DNA of 64,000 bases from Gammaproteobacteria bacterium (GCA_013178375.1 JABLXQ010000008.1:1-64000); one strand, 5' to 3'. Numbered from the stretch's first letter, positions 1 through 9,189 are shown. Numbers and translations are program-made. Notes: generated from the sequence alone by a model not told the origin.

Positions 1-116
1 TCCATTGCGGTTCTCCGTTACGTGTGCTTGGCGGCTCACGCTTCGGAGTTTCCGCGATGGACTCCAGGATATGTCAAACGTTTGCTGTCTCCCCGGCAGA
101 GCCGGGGGATTTCCCG
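1..116. other. Non-coding edge with GC-rich hairpin, possible mobile-element boundary
   Basis: No convincing frame runs through these bases. A perfect GC-rich hairpin (7-bp arms CCCCGGC/GCCGGGG, loop AGA) lies at 91-107. The adjacent esterase stops at 117, exactly where homologues would continue to the nucleophile elbow, so this segment looks foreign to that gene. An insertion-sequence end or its terminator is a possible explanation, but no transposase or terminal repeat can be seen because the window begins here. Confidence 0.35.
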
Positions 117-749
117 CTACGGGTTAAAAGCCGATGCATTTTCCTTCACCCACTTGAGCGCCTGAATCTGATCGAGCAGACCATAATTGCCATGACCGCC
201 ATCAGGATCTTCCTTGGCGAGCAATGGATGGGAAAGATAGCCGAGCACACCCAGGCGATAGTTGATATTGACCAGCACCACATTATTTTTTTCCGCAAAG
301 TTCTGGCCATCGTAAAACGGCCAGGAACCTGAACCCAGCAGCAACGCGCCACCGGTAATCCAGACCATCACCGGATAATTGCCCTCTTTCTTTGGCGTCC
401 AGACATTCAGATACAGGCAGTCTTCACTGTGCCGGACCGATGCGTTCAAGGGAATCGGAATAAGTTCCTGGCAGGTATTTCCGTATCGCTTCGCAGCCAG
501 TGTGTCGTTGCGGGGCGCAGGTGGCTTGGGAGGCTGCCAGCGCAGCTCATTCACAGGCGGGGACGCATAGGGAATGCCAAGATAACGGCAGGAAGCAGGT
601 AAAGCCGTGCCGTCCACCAGACCTTCGCTGGTCATGGCGGCGCACAAATCCTCATTGCTCTTGCTGTTGATCGCTGCGTGCGTTATGGATGCCGCAACCA
701 GCATTACCAACATGATCAGGACAGCGTAAATATTCTTGTAATTTTTCAT
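117..749 (-). pseudogene. Carboxylesterase (type-B, alpha/beta hydrolase), truncated
   Basis: The 210-residue product has a signal peptide (about residues 1-25, ending THA) and the N-terminal half of a type-B carboxylesterase: RYLGIPYASPP, the SEDCLYLNVWTP block, the oxyanion-region VWITGGALLLGSG and NYRLGVLGYL. Family members are usually about 500 residues or more. The frame ends at WVKENASAFNP, just before the expected GDP..VTxFGESAG nucleophile elbow, so the catalytic Ser, Glu and His are all missing. It sits 30 nt behind the SDR gene and was probably the last gene of the acyl-CoA synthetase operon, hydrolysing esters in the periplasm. Loss of function is inferred from the missing residues; the cause, possibly an insertion at about position 116, cannot be read from this window. 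Confidence 0.75.
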
Positions 750-779
750 GACATTGTCGTCCCTAGGTGAAAAATGGGG

Positions 780-1607
780 TCAGCGTAATTTCATGCCCTG
801 GTAGGCCATAAAAGAGGCCACCACTCTTGGTGTAAAGCGCAATACAAAGACCTGCAGTTTGTTGATGAAACCGGTAAGTACACTTGGCTTTCCTTTCAGC
901 GCCGCGTCCAATCCTATGCTGGCTACATCTGCGGGCTGCATGATCACCAGACGCTGATAAAGGGTGTAGCGATTGTTTTGCCCCGCCGCGTCAAAAAAGC
1001 TGGTTGCGGTAACACCAGGGCAGACCACTGTGCACGTCACGCCAGTACCTTTCAGTTCGCGGTTGAGCGATTCCCCCAGGCTCAGCACATAGGCTTTGCT
1101 GGCGGAATAGGCTGCGTAAAGCGGACCGGGCATAAATGAGGCGAGCGAACCGACCTGTATGATCATGCCGTAGCGGCGCTCAAGCATGGATGGCAGGAAA
1201 AGATGGGTAAGGTCGGTCAATGTATCAATATTCAGGCGTAACATTTTTCGAATCTGTTCGAGCGACTGACCGGAAAATTCGCCGTACATCCCAAGGCCAG
1301 CGTTGTTTACCAGAATATCGATCCTGACGCCGGCCTCGGTCAGTTTGTGAAAAAGCAATTCCCCGGCACCCGGCTCTCCCAGGTCCATGGCAATCACGCG
1401 AGCGTTGACCGGATAAGTGGCTTTAATAACATCCGCCAGTGCCTGCAATTTATCTTCCGATCGGGAAACCAGGACCAGATTGCAACCCATTGCCGCAAGC
1501 TGACGGGAAAAATCCGCGCCTATACCAATGGAGGCGCCCGTTACCAACGCATATTTATTTGTCAGTTTCACTTTCAATTCCATATTAGCGGATGACTTGT
1601 TCAGCAT
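780..1607 (-). CDS. Short-chain dehydrogenase/reductase (SDR)
   Basis: A classical NAD(P)-dependent SDR of 275 residues, likely cytoplasmic or membrane-associated. Visible are the cofactor glycine motif TGASIGIG, NNAGLG, the catalytic Ser in QVGSLAS and the YSASK Tyr/Lys pair. The ATG at 1607 overlaps the stop of the upstream acyl-CoA synthetase as TAATG, which implies translational coupling and decides this start; the frame is open further upstream to 1631 and an internal Met lies shortly downstream. The substrate is unknown. The operon suggests an acyl or hydroxyacyl compound. Resembles the YqjQ/DltE-type SDRs that accompany lipid genes. Confidence 0.85.
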   Translation of the reverse strand: MLNKSSANMELKVKLTNKYALVTGASIGIGADFSRQLAAMGCNLVLVSRSEDKLQALADVIKATYPVNARVIAMDLGEPGAGELLFHKLTEAGVRIDILVNNAGLGMYGEFSGQSLEQIRKMLRLNIDTLTDLTHLFLPSMLERRYGMIIQVGSLASFMPGPLYAAYSASKAYVLSLGESLNRELKGTGVTCTVVCPGVTATSFFDAAGQNNRYTLYQRLVIMQPADVASIGLDAALKGKPSVLTGFINKLQVFVLRFTPRVVASFMAYQGMKLR

Positions 1608-3445
1608 TAGATGCGCTGATCGCCGGAACAAATGGCTTTCAACGTTGCGCCGTCCAGACGCTTGTATTGGCGCTCCTGGCTTGCATACCAGAACACAGGA
1701 TCGTTCACTACGTCGAGGTCAAAACCGTCACGTTTGAGCTCGACCTTTCTGTTCTTGAAGGTGCCCGTAACTTCGTGCGCTTTACGTACCCGCAGGAAGA
1801 TGGGTATGGCATAGGATGGAAGGTGTTGTTGCAGTGTTTTGACCAGGGCGCCGGTATCGAATTGATCAAAATCCACATTCAGGGTGATCGCCGCCATTCC
1901 GGCCCGGCCACTGGTATTGGGCACACGGACCCCAAACACCACAGATTGGTCGATCTGCGAGTCCTTATTCAGAATGACCTCGACTTCAGTGGTCGCAACG
2001 TTTTCGCCTTTCCACCTGAACGTGTCACCCAAACGGTCCACAAACTGGATGTGACGAAAACCCTGATCGCGCACCAGATCACCGGTGTTAAACCAGCAAT
2101 CTCCTTTTTTCAAAACGTTTCTCAGCAGCTTCTTTTCACTGGCAGCACTGTCGGTGTAGCCATCGAACGGCGCAAAATCATTGATCTTTGTTATCAGCAG
2201 ACCCGCCCCCCCTTTCCTGACCTTGTAGTATTTGCCTTTTTGATTCCGCTGCGGAATTTCGCCTTCCGGGTCATAGCCGATTACCGCGTAGGGTAAAGGG
2301 CACATGCCGACCGTGCGATCCAGATTCAGATAGTTGATAAAAGCGAGGTTGCATTCACTGGCACCGTAAAACTCCGCAACTCGATGGATGCCAAAGCGCT
2401 GCTTGAACGCGTCCCAGATGTCCGGCCGCATGCCATTGCCGGCAATCACGCGCACTTCATGCTGTTTGTCCATGGGCGACGGCGGCTGATTCAGCAGATA
2501 GGTACAGAGCTCGCCGATGTAACAAAAGGCGGTGGCACGATAATGCCGGATTTCATCCCAAAAGCGCGAGACACTGAACTTGCGGGATAACGCCATGCAC
2601 GCACCGGCGCCCATTGCGGCTCCCCAACTGACAGTGAGTGCGTTGTTGTGATAGAACGGCAGCGTAACGTAAAGCACGTCAGTCGAACGCAATCGCGCCG
2701 AGAACAAACCCACACCGCACATTCCCATCAGCCAGCGATAATGGGTCATGATCGACGCCTTCGGCAGGCCGGTGGTGCCTGAAGTAAAAACGAAAAAGCA
2801 AGGCTGCTCCAGTGTAACGCTACTGGTTGAAGCAGGGTTGGAATCCGGCATGGTTGCCAGCGCCTGCCCGAAATCCACAAAGCCTTCGGGAACAGGTTTG
2901 TTGCTGGCAGCCAGGCAATAATAGGCTGCCGTGGTGTCGACGGTTGGATAGTGCGGTGTCGTAGCCAGCGCAGACACGCATTCTTCCGAAACAATGATCA
3001 GTTTTGGTTTGATCAGGTTAATGCTGTGCGACAGCACGTCGTCTCTCTGGTTGTGATTGAGGACTCCGGCAATGGCCCCCAGTTTCACGATCCCGGCGAT
3101 GCAGGCCAACAGCTCCGGATCGGTCTCCATCATGATGGCAACTGCATCACCACGCTGTATTCCCTGCCTCTGCAGCAATGCAGCCACCTGGTTGGACCGC
3201 GCATTGAGTTGCCGGTAGCTCCACTCCCCTGCATTGAAACGGATAGCAGGCCGCTCCGGAATTCTGGCCGCCTGGCTTTCCAGCAATTTGCCAATGGACC
3301 ATTTCTTTGTCGTCCTGGAGCGCAACGTTCCCAACAGGCCCAGCAAGACCGGCACCGGCTGCCTCAGAATGGAAATGTTTTCCCGAAACAGCGCTTTAAG
3401 AAATTGCAGAAATGAAATTGAATCCGTCGATGTTGACATGCGCAT
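1607..3445 (-). CDS. Long-chain acyl-CoA synthetase, FadD6/FATP type
   Basis: A 612-residue AMP-forming enzyme that activates long-chain fatty acids to acyl-CoA. The P-loop FTSGTTGLPKAS, the adenine-binding YGASE, the WFNTGD aspartate motif and the C-terminal GTFKNRKVEL lysine region are all present, as is the N-terminal region typical of the FATP/very-long-chain subgroup (length about 600). It lies 32 nt downstream of another SDR and is translationally coupled to a second SDR, so the operon likely activates a fatty acid and then modifies it. A second ATG lies two codons in (3439). Probably controlled by the divergent TetR gene. Confidence 0.9.
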   Translation of the reverse strand: MRMSTSTDSISFLQFLKALFRENISILRQPVPVLLGLLGTLRSRTTKKWSIGKLLESQAARIPERPAIRFNAGEWSYRQLNARSNQVAALLQRQGIQRGDAVAIMMETDPELLACIAGIVKLGAIAGVLNHNQRDDVLSHSINLIKPKLIIVSEECVSALATTPHYPTVDTTAAYYCLAASNKPVPEGFVDFGQALATMPDSNPASTSSVTLEQPCFFVFTSGTTGLPKASIMTHYRWLMGMCGVGLFSARLRSTDVLYVTLPFYHNNALTVSWGAAMGAGACMALSRKFSVSRFWDEIRHYRATAFCYIGELCTYLLNQPPSPMDKQHEVRVIAGNGMRPDIWDAFKQRFGIHRVAEFYGASECNLAFINYLNLDRTVGMCPLPYAVIGYDPEGEIPQRNQKGKYYKVRKGGAGLLITKINDFAPFDGYTDSAASEKKLLRNVLKKGDCWFNTGDLVRDQGFRHIQFVDRLGDTFRWKGENVATTEVEVILNKDSQIDQSVVFGVRVPNTSGRAGMAAITLNVDFDQFDTGALVKTLQQHLPSYAIPIFLRVRKAHEVTGTFKNRKVELKRDGFDLDVVNDPVFWYASQERQYKRLDGATLKAICSGDQRI

Positions 3446-3477
3446 TATCCGTTTTTATTGGCGTTTTTCCCGTTCCC

Positions 3478-4530
3478 TTAATCCGCGTTAACAGTCGCGC
3501 CCTGTTTAACGTTATTTTGAACCTGGGTTGTTTGCCGGGCCGCTTCGGTCTTTGTGGCCTGATAGCTCTCGGGCGGGGTTTCATGAATGATCTGGTAGGT
3601 GAAATTGATAAAATTCTCGGCGGTTTTGGGAAGCAGATAATACAAAAACAATCCCATCACACCCACGGCATCCACTTTTCGCTTGTTGCGCGTAATAACG
3701 ATATCCAGCATCCAGCGCACGGCTGTCTTCGGCGACAACTTCCAGGGCATGTATTTGTAGACTTTCGACGGCGCAATCATCGGCGTGCTGACGAGGGGAT
3801 AATTGATGGTGGATACGTTGATGTTGGTATGAGCCAATTCATTGGCTGTCACCCAGCTCCAGCCTTCCAGCGCCCACTTGGAACCAAGGTAGGCTGAAAA
3901 GCGGGCCGGACAGGTTTGAACGCCAAGAGTGGATACGTTGATGATATGGCCTTCATTACGGGCCAGCATGCCGGGCAGGATATTCATGGCCATGCGAATG
4001 GCCGCAAAATAGTTGATTTGCATGGTGCGCTGGTAATCGTGAAAGCGGTCCAGCGAGAACTTGACCGAGCGCCTGATCGAGCGTCCGGCGTTGTTGATCA
4101 GAATATCTATTTGCCCATGATCCGCCAGCGCTTCCCTGCAGATGCGGTCGCAATCCTCCAGATCCGAAAGATCACCCGGATAGGCATGGGCCTTACCGCC
4201 TTTCGCGATGATGTCTGCTGCCATGGCGTTCAGCTTCTCTGCAGAACGGGCGACCATCAGCACCTTGGCGCCCGCTTCGGCCAGCCGATAGGATGCCAGC
4301 TCACCAATTCCCGAGCTGGCTCCCGTGATGAGGACGGTCTTTCCCTTCAGCCGCTGGCGGAGTGCCTCGTTGAACGAAAAAATGCTTTTCGCATTCCAGA
4401 TGATGGACGCCAGATAATGCTGAAAATAGGGAAAGATTTTGGGGGATCTCAACTTCAGATCTTTCATCGATAGCATCCTGTGCAACGCCCTGGGTTTCGT
4501 GAAGATTGCAGAGCGGATTTCCGGCTGCAT
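3478..4530 (-). CDS. SDR family NAD(P)-dependent oxidoreductase
   Basis: A 350-residue SDR with a long N-terminal extension (about 60 residues) before TGASSGIG. NNAGRS, the catalytic serine in INVSTLG and YLGSK are intact. A hydrophobic C-terminal stretch around VMGLFLYYLLP suggests membrane association. First gene of the operon with the acyl-CoA synthetase. The start at 4530 is preceded by AGGGA at a good distance; ATGs at 4476 and 4467 would give a shorter protein closer to family length. Family relatives act on long-chain or steroid-like ketones, but the substrate cannot be read here. Confidence 0.85.
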   Translation of the reverse strand: MQPEIRSAIFTKPRALHRMLSMKDLKLRSPKIFPYFQHYLASIIWNAKSIFSFNEALRQRLKGKTVLITGASSGIGELASYRLAEAGAKVLMVARSAEKLNAMAADIIAKGGKAHAYPGDLSDLEDCDRICREALADHGQIDILINNAGRSIRRSVKFSLDRFHDYQRTMQINYFAAIRMAMNILPGMLARNEGHIINVSTLGVQTCPARFSAYLGSKWALEGWSWVTANELAHTNINVSTINYPLVSTPMIAPSKVYKYMPWKLSPKTAVRWMLDIVITRNKRKVDAVGVMGLFLYYLLPKTAENFINFTYQIIHETPPESYQATKTEAARQTTQVQNNVKQGATVNAD

Positions 4531-4567
4531 TCGTCCCTATACTTGATTCGTATTCGCGCCCATAATA

Positions 4568-4597
4568 ATCCGAGCTACAGCTCAGTAAAACTCGGAT
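4568..4597. promoter_or_regulatory. Nested dyads, candidate TetR operator
   Basis: Between the divergent SDR operon and TetR gene lie an outer inverted repeat ATCCGAG/CTCGGAT (4568-4574 and 4591-4597) and a near-palindrome GAGCT-AC-AGCTC (4572-4583). Placement in a 91-nt divergent promoter region is typical for an autoregulated TetR operator. No binding evidence exists; this is inferred from symmetry and position. Confidence 0.5.
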
Positions 4598-4621
4598 ATC
4601 AGGAAGCGGCAGGCAGTTACG

Positions 4622-5266
4622 ATGAATGAGCAAAAAGATATTGATTTCAATATGAAAAAGAAGCCTGCACAGGCACGTTCAAAGTCCACTGTGAGCGCCA
4701 TAATCCAAGCCTGCGCTCAGATTCTGGAGAAAGACGGGTACGGCGCACTCAGCACCAACGAGGTCGCCCGGGTCGCCGGTGTCAGTATTGGTTCTGTCTA
4801 TGAATATTTTCCGGGGAAGGAAGCCATCGTTGCGACAATGGCCAGGGCCATGCTTGAAAGCAACATGGACAAGCTCTACTCAGAGCTTTCGTCGAAGCAC
4901 GACAACGATTTTGAAACCGCAATGCGGCATTGGATTGGCACGCTGTTTGAGCTTGTAAAAAGCAACAAGAAAATACTCCAGGCGCTCATCTTCGAAGCGC
5001 CCTACATTTGGAAGCTTTTTCCCATCAACAATTTGCAGGTTCAGTTACTGCAGGTGGCATTAAAGGGGGCCGCCAGATCCCGGGATCAGTATCGGATCAT
5101 GGTCAGGCCAGAGGTTTTGTATTTGATATCCACATTAACGGCAGGAACACTGTTCAATCTCGCGTTCGCTCCGCCACCAGGACTGAAAAGCAATCTTGTG
5201 CTCGATGAATTGACGGCCAGAATCCTGGATTGGCTGAAGGATGGTTCGCCCGCTGCAGAAGCGTAA
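4622..5266 (+). CDS. TetR/AcrR family transcriptional regulator
   Basis: A 214-residue one-component repressor. The N-terminal helix-turn-helix (about residues 20-60) contains the family hallmarks ILEKDGYGALSTNEVARVAGVSIGSVYEYFPGKE in segments; the rest is a helical ligand domain. Divergently transcribed from the SDR/acyl-CoA synthetase operon with 91 nt between starts, so that operon is the likely target and an acyl compound the likely ligand (inference). A pair of nested dyads lies in the shared promoter region. Confidence 0.9.
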   Translation: MNEQKDIDFNMKKKPAQARSKSTVSAIIQACAQILEKDGYGALSTNEVARVAGVSIGSVYEYFPGKEAIVATMARAMLESNMDKLYSELSSKHDNDFETAMRHWIGTLFELVKSNKKILQALIFEAPYIWKLFPINNLQVQLLQVALKGAARSRDQYRIMVRPEVLYLISTLTAGTLFNLAFAPPPGLKSNLVLDELTARILDWLKDGSPAAEA

Positions 5267-5370
5267 CCATCCATCACGCCGTGCAAAAACCTGGCTTGTC
5301 AGATCGCCCCAACAATCATCTCGGCCAGGAGCTGCGACAGGCGCCCCGGAAAGTTTCAGTGACGACCGAT

Positions 5371-6630
5371 CTATTTGAGCAACGGTGAGCGCAGCGTCTC
5401 AGCGTCAGGACCTATCAGCGCCTCCACGGACTGTTTCAAATCGTCCAGTGACACTGTCCGTTTGGCCATCAGGTCACGGGTAACATTGTCGATAGAGGCT
5501 TTATTCTTGCTGCGACGCCGGATCTCCCTGTCCAGCTCGTCCAGCAGCACCACCGCGCGTGCCGTGAATGCACCGGTGGACTGCTGACTGCGCAGGTGCT
5601 TGACGTTTTTGCCCCATTTCGACAGCTTTTTGATTATATTTTTCCGGCGCTCCTTGCTCATGCCGCCTGCCCTGTAGAGCAGTTCAAAGGAATAGAATTC
5701 TGCCAACCCTTCCGCAATCCAGTCGTCATTGGTCTGGGCAGTTTTGACGCCATGGATACGCGTAATCATGTGAGTCAGTTCGTGTAACAACGGACTGGTT
5801 CCGTTTTCGCTGACGACGGGGCGATCCGCGTGCAGAAACAGCGAATTGGATGCGGAAAGCCCGCCACGCCACATGGGATCACCCATGCCGACGATCAGCA
5901 GTTTTCTGGGCGTTTTCTCAAACGCCTGATTCAGCTCAGGCCAGACAAATTTGAAAAAAGTCAGCACGTCCATTCGGCGCATCTGGCTGCCTTTGGGGGC
6001 GCTAACCGAGATAGCGGTTTTGCTGACTTTGGCTCTCCTTGTGCCCAGCGTGCCGGCGATCATCCAGCCGGTTGGCCGATCAAATTTGCGGTTGGGATTG
6101 TCGATGCGGAAAGTGTTGCCTTTAATTCGTGGCCAGCCCGTTTCGATGCTGGTCCAGTTGGGTGGCAATATCACGTCCAGTGTGGCAACAGCGTGCGCAC
6201 CGTCGACAAAATCGGCTTTGACTGCCGGAAAAATATCGTCCCCACGGAATAACGCCCATTCCTTTGTCATCATCGCGCCGAACTCTCCCGGGTTCCGCTC
6301 GCGCGTAACCTTGACTTTAAGCGACAACGTGGCCTTTGCTTTAGGCGGAACCCATCGCACGTCCGTTTCCGTCACCGACAAATCTCCGTTAGCCTGAATT
6401 TCCGTGTACAGGCCCGGCAGGTTCTGGAAACTGAGAGATCGAATCAGCTTGCCGTTGTTGTCCAGCGTAATGTTGACCAGGGCCTGGTCGGTGCCGGGGA
6501 GAAGCTCAAGTCTGTATTTGAGCTGGTAGGCCAGATCATTGTCGGCCAGCGCGATTGAGGAGGTGAGCAGATACAGACCCGACAGGGCCAGCACTGCGAA
6601 AATGTGTATCCGGCGTAATGCTGGGAGCAT
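5371..6630 (-). CDS. Secreted gluzincin-like zinc peptidase, uncharacterised
   Basis: A 419-residue exported protein. The signal peptide runs from MLPALRRIH to SSIALA; the frame opens 13 codons further upstream at 6669, without a good ribosome site. A HELTH zinc motif is followed about 20-25 residues later by DDWIAEGLAEFYS, supplying the third-ligand glutamate, which is the M1/M61 gluzincin arrangement. The N-terminal 200 residues are beta-rich, resembling the domain that precedes the catalytic domain in M61-type proteins. It stands alone, divergent from the GreA-like gene. Substrate and physiological role are unknown. Confidence 0.7.
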   Translation of the reverse strand: MLPALRRIHIFAVLALSGLYLLTSSIALADNDLAYQLKYRLELLPGTDQALVNITLDNNGKLIRSLSFQNLPGLYTEIQANGDLSVTETDVRWVPPKAKATLSLKVKVTRERNPGEFGAMMTKEWALFRGDDIFPAVKADFVDGAHAVATLDVILPPNWTSIETGWPRIKGNTFRIDNPNRKFDRPTGWMIAGTLGTRRAKVSKTAISVSAPKGSQMRRMDVLTFFKFVWPELNQAFEKTPRKLLIVGMGDPMWRGGLSASNSLFLHADRPVVSENGTSPLLHELTHMITRIHGVKTAQTNDDWIAEGLAEFYSFELLYRAGGMSKERRKNIIKKLSKWGKNVKHLRSQQSTGAFTARAVVLLDELDREIRRRSKNKASIDNVTRDLMAKRTVSLDDLKQSVEALIGPDAETLRSPLLK

Positions 6631-6811
6631 GTTCAACGTCTGCAATTGATAGATTGGGAGAGTAAACATTCTGTGTGCCGAAGCATATCATCTATTACTG
6701 TGTGCGGCGATGAATGAAACCTCACCAAACGGTTCAAGCCGGATACCAGATCCGTTATGATCGCAAAACAAACAACCGCCAATTTCATCACAGAAGGAGA
6801 GACATCAATCC

Positions 6812-7306
6812 GTGCCCGACCTATTTGACAAAAAACTGATTCATGAGGCGATCATCGATGCCTTGAAAAATCTCGTTGAAAACGCGAAAAGTGCCATGCT
6901 GCTTGCTTATGAAACGGCAACGCACGAAGAAAACATTGCGGAAAACAAATACGATACGCTTGGCCTGGAAGCAGCTTATCTGGCACAAGGCCAGGCCCGC
7001 AGACTGGCGGAGTGTGAAGCCGATCTGGCCGCTTTTCAAAATATCGCACCCAGGCCATTTGAAACGGGTGAGGCCGTTGCAATTGGCGCATTGGTTCACA
7101 TTGAAGACGAAGACGGCAACGGCCAGTATTTGTTTTTGGGTCCGGCTGCCGGTGGATTAAAAATAGTGTCGGGTGGATGCGACATCGTGGTTGTTACACC
7201 CTCTGCCCCGCTGGGCAAAGCATTGTTGAATACAGGTGCAGGCGACACGGTGACTTTGCACCTGGCGGCCACGCAGAAACAGTATGAGGTCGTGGCCATC
7301 TACTGA
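6812..7306 (+). CDS. GreA/GreB-family protein
   Basis: A 164-residue protein with an N-terminal helical pair and a C-terminal FKBP-like domain typical of transcript cleavage factors; the segment TPSAPLGKALLNTGAGD matches the GreA SPIGxALLGKxxGD signature. The NKYDTLGLEAAYLAQGQA stretch marks the shorter Gre-like family seen in pseudomonads. Starts at GTG with a strong AGAAGGAGAG site at 6792-6801. It may bind the RNA polymerase secondary channel, but whether it stimulates cleavage is not known because the usual acidic coiled-coil tip is not obvious. Monocistronic. Confidence 0.75.
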   Translation: MPDLFDKKLIHEAIIDALKNLVENAKSAMLLAYETATHEENIAENKYDTLGLEAAYLAQGQARRLAECEADLAAFQNIAPRPFETGEAVAIGALVHIEDEDGNGQYLFLGPAAGGLKIVSGGCDIVVVTPSAPLGKALLNTGAGDTVTLHLAATQKQYEVVAIY

Positions 7307-7386
7307 ACTCGCCTTCCTGCCACCTTCCCACCCGACCACAATAATGCAGTAGACTGCCCACCAGGCTCCTTTCGGAATTCCCAAAC

Positions 7387-8190
7387 ATGAAAACCATGAT
7401 GGCTTCCCAGGTTGAGATACGCTCTTTATCCCTTGGCGATCCCTGGCGCTGGCTGCAAAAAGGCTGGCAGGACTTCAAACAGGCGCCGCTGATTGGTATG
7501 GCACACGGGCTGGGTGTTTCCGCGTTCGGCCTGTTTTTGCTGTTGATCGCCTATAACCAGTTCTGGCTGCTGGCAGGAGCGTTTACCGCCTTTCTCGCGG
7601 TGGCGCCGGTTGTTGCGGTGGGATTGTATGCGGTGAGCCAGGCGCTGGAAAAAAACCAGCCCGCCACGTTTCGGCTGGTATTTCGCACCTGGTGGAGTTG
7701 GCGGGGCCGGCCTCATCATGACTGGCGGCTAGTGCGGTTTGGCTTGTTGCTGTGCCTGTCCGGCGCGGGATGGGTACTCACATCCGCTGCATTCATTACG
7801 CTGTTTGCACCGGAGCCGGTCAATCAGCCGCTGGATTTTCTGCGTCATGTGGTGCTGGCGCGTGACACTTATGTCTTCGAGGCATGGTGGATACTGGGGA
7901 TTACACTGGCGGCTCCGGTGTTTGCCTCCACCGTGATTACGCTGCCGCTGCTGCTGGATCGTCAGATTCCGATTCTGGACGCCGTTATTGTCAGCTGGAA
8001 AGTCGTCATTCAGAATCCGTTTCCGATGGCGCTGTGGGCTTTGCTGATCATGGTCAGCTCGATGCTGGGCATATTGGGTCTGGCCGGCAGTGTCATTGTG
8101 GTTCCGGTGTTGGGTCATGCCAGCTGGCATGCCTATCGGGATACCGTCGGTGCCGATCATCTGCCGTCAAGAACCAAAGGCCAATCGTGA
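7387..8190 (+). CDS. DUF2189 integral membrane protein
   Basis: A 267-residue polytopic inner-membrane protein with about six hydrophobic segments (first around HGLGVSAFGLFLLLIAY, last around AGSVIVVPVLGHASW). The WRWLQKGWQDFKQAPLIGM start and the GHASWHAYRD end are characteristic of DUF2189, whose function is unknown; in other proteobacteria such genes sit with cytochrome oxidase genes, not seen here. Its stop codon overlaps the GTG start of the next gene, so the two are co-translated. A second in-frame ATG lies four codons downstream. Confidence 0.8.
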   Translation: MKTMMASQVEIRSLSLGDPWRWLQKGWQDFKQAPLIGMAHGLGVSAFGLFLLLIAYNQFWLLAGAFTAFLAVAPVVAVGLYAVSQALEKNQPATFRLVFRTWWSWRGRPHHDWRLVRFGLLLCLSGAGWVLTSAAFITLFAPEPVNQPLDFLRHVVLARDTYVFEAWWILGITLAAPVFASTVITLPLLLDRQIPILDAVIVSWKVVIQNPFPMALWALLIMVSSMLGILGLAGSVIVVPVLGHASWHAYRDTVGADHLPSRTKGQS

Positions 8191-8408
8191 ACACCATACT
8201 GGGCTACACCGAGCAGGACATTGCCACCTTTGGTCTCACCATTGGCATGGCTGCTTTCATGCTGTACATGGTTTTCATCGTGGCCCAGCTGGCACGTGAA
8301 TCCAAAGCCGGGCGATTCGGGACATTTGTGCTGTTCCTGGTGCTGACACTGGGGATGATCGGCTTTGTGGCGAAGCTGCTCATCCAGTGGCTGCTGGATA
8401 TCGGCTAG
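8187..8408 (+). CDS. DUF2788 small membrane protein
   Basis: A 73-residue protein with two transmembrane helices (about residues 13-35 and 45-68) separated by the conserved loop ARESKAGRFGTFVLF. This loop identifies the DUF2788 family, function unknown. It starts at a GTG that overlaps the preceding TGA (GTGA), so translation is coupled to the DUF2189 gene. Its 3' end overlaps the 3' end of the convergent methyltransferase gene by 29 nt. Confidence 0.8.
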   Translation: MNTILGYTEQDIATFGLTIGMAAFMLYMVFIVAQLARESKAGRFGTFVLFLVLTLGMIGFVAKLLIQWLLDIG

Positions 8409-9189
8409 TGGCAACATACATGAGCCAATGGCTGTCAGGGACCCTGTCGTCTGGCTGCAGCGACTGGCCAAACGGATCGAGCACTTCCAGCACGGTAAAG
8501 CCCAGTGACTCCAGCTGGCGCCGCTGGGTGCGCTGGTCGATGTAGTAGTGTATGCAGCAGTAATCGTGCCCTGAATCACAATACAGAGCGTAGTCCGCCT
8601 CCTCACGCTGATACTGCTCGACCCTGGCTTTATTGGCCATGGAACGCAGCCAATTGCGGACGCGAATGGCGGAATCAACCGGGTTGCGCGACCAGGTGAT
8701 AGTGGGCTTGCGCAGGTTCGGCGCCAAATCCCGATTGTGGGAGGAAAACAGGAACATGCCACCGGGTTTCAGGACCCGGAAAATTTCCTGCAAACATCGC
8801 AAGCGGTCTTCGTGGGACAACGCGTCAACCACATTGTTGCTGCCAAAAATGAATTCGAACTCTCCATCCTGGAACGGCGACAGATCGCGGGCATCGCACA
8901 GAAATGCCGGAACCTGCGGCATCGTTTCATGCATCTGATCGATCATGACGGGCGAGTAATCTATCGCAACATATTTGCTCGCCAGCGGATACAGGTAGCG
9001 CGTAGTCCGGCCGGTGCCAACGCCGATATCCAGAACTGCGCGACCCGCAAAATAATCGTGGTATTTCAACAACGCCATCGATTCAGCAACATTCAGGATG
9101 CGGTTCGTATACGAGCGCTCCACACCCTTGCGGTGATAGACAACCTTGTTAATCAAATCCTGGGTCTTCGCTTCCAGTGCTTCGTTCAT
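8380..9189 (-). CDS. Class I SAM-dependent methyltransferase
   Basis: A 269-residue methyltransferase. Motif I is VLDIGVGTGR, followed by YVAIDYSP (acidic ribose-binding region), FEFIFGSNNVVDAL and the post-motif RVLKPGGMFLFSSH, all of the Methyltransf_11/25 type. The start at ATG 9189 has GGTGG six bases ahead; a GTG three codons earlier is the alternative. C-terminal sequence includes SGHDYCCIHYYIDQ, shared with a group of uncharacterised small-molecule methyltransferases. Substrate unknown; no operon partner. Confidence 0.85.
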   Translation of the reverse strand: MNEALEAKTQDLINKVVYHRKGVERSYTNRILNVAESMALLKYHDYFAGRAVLDIGVGTGRTTRYLYPLASKYVAIDYSPVMIDQMHETMPQVPAFLCDARDLSPFQDGEFEFIFGSNNVVDALSHEDRLRCLQEIFRVLKPGGMFLFSSHNRDLAPNLRKPTITWSRNPVDSAIRVRNWLRSMANKARVEQYQREEADYALYCDSGHDYCCIHYYIDQRTQRRQLESLGFTVLEVLDPFGQSLQPDDRVPDSHWLMYVATSRYPAATG

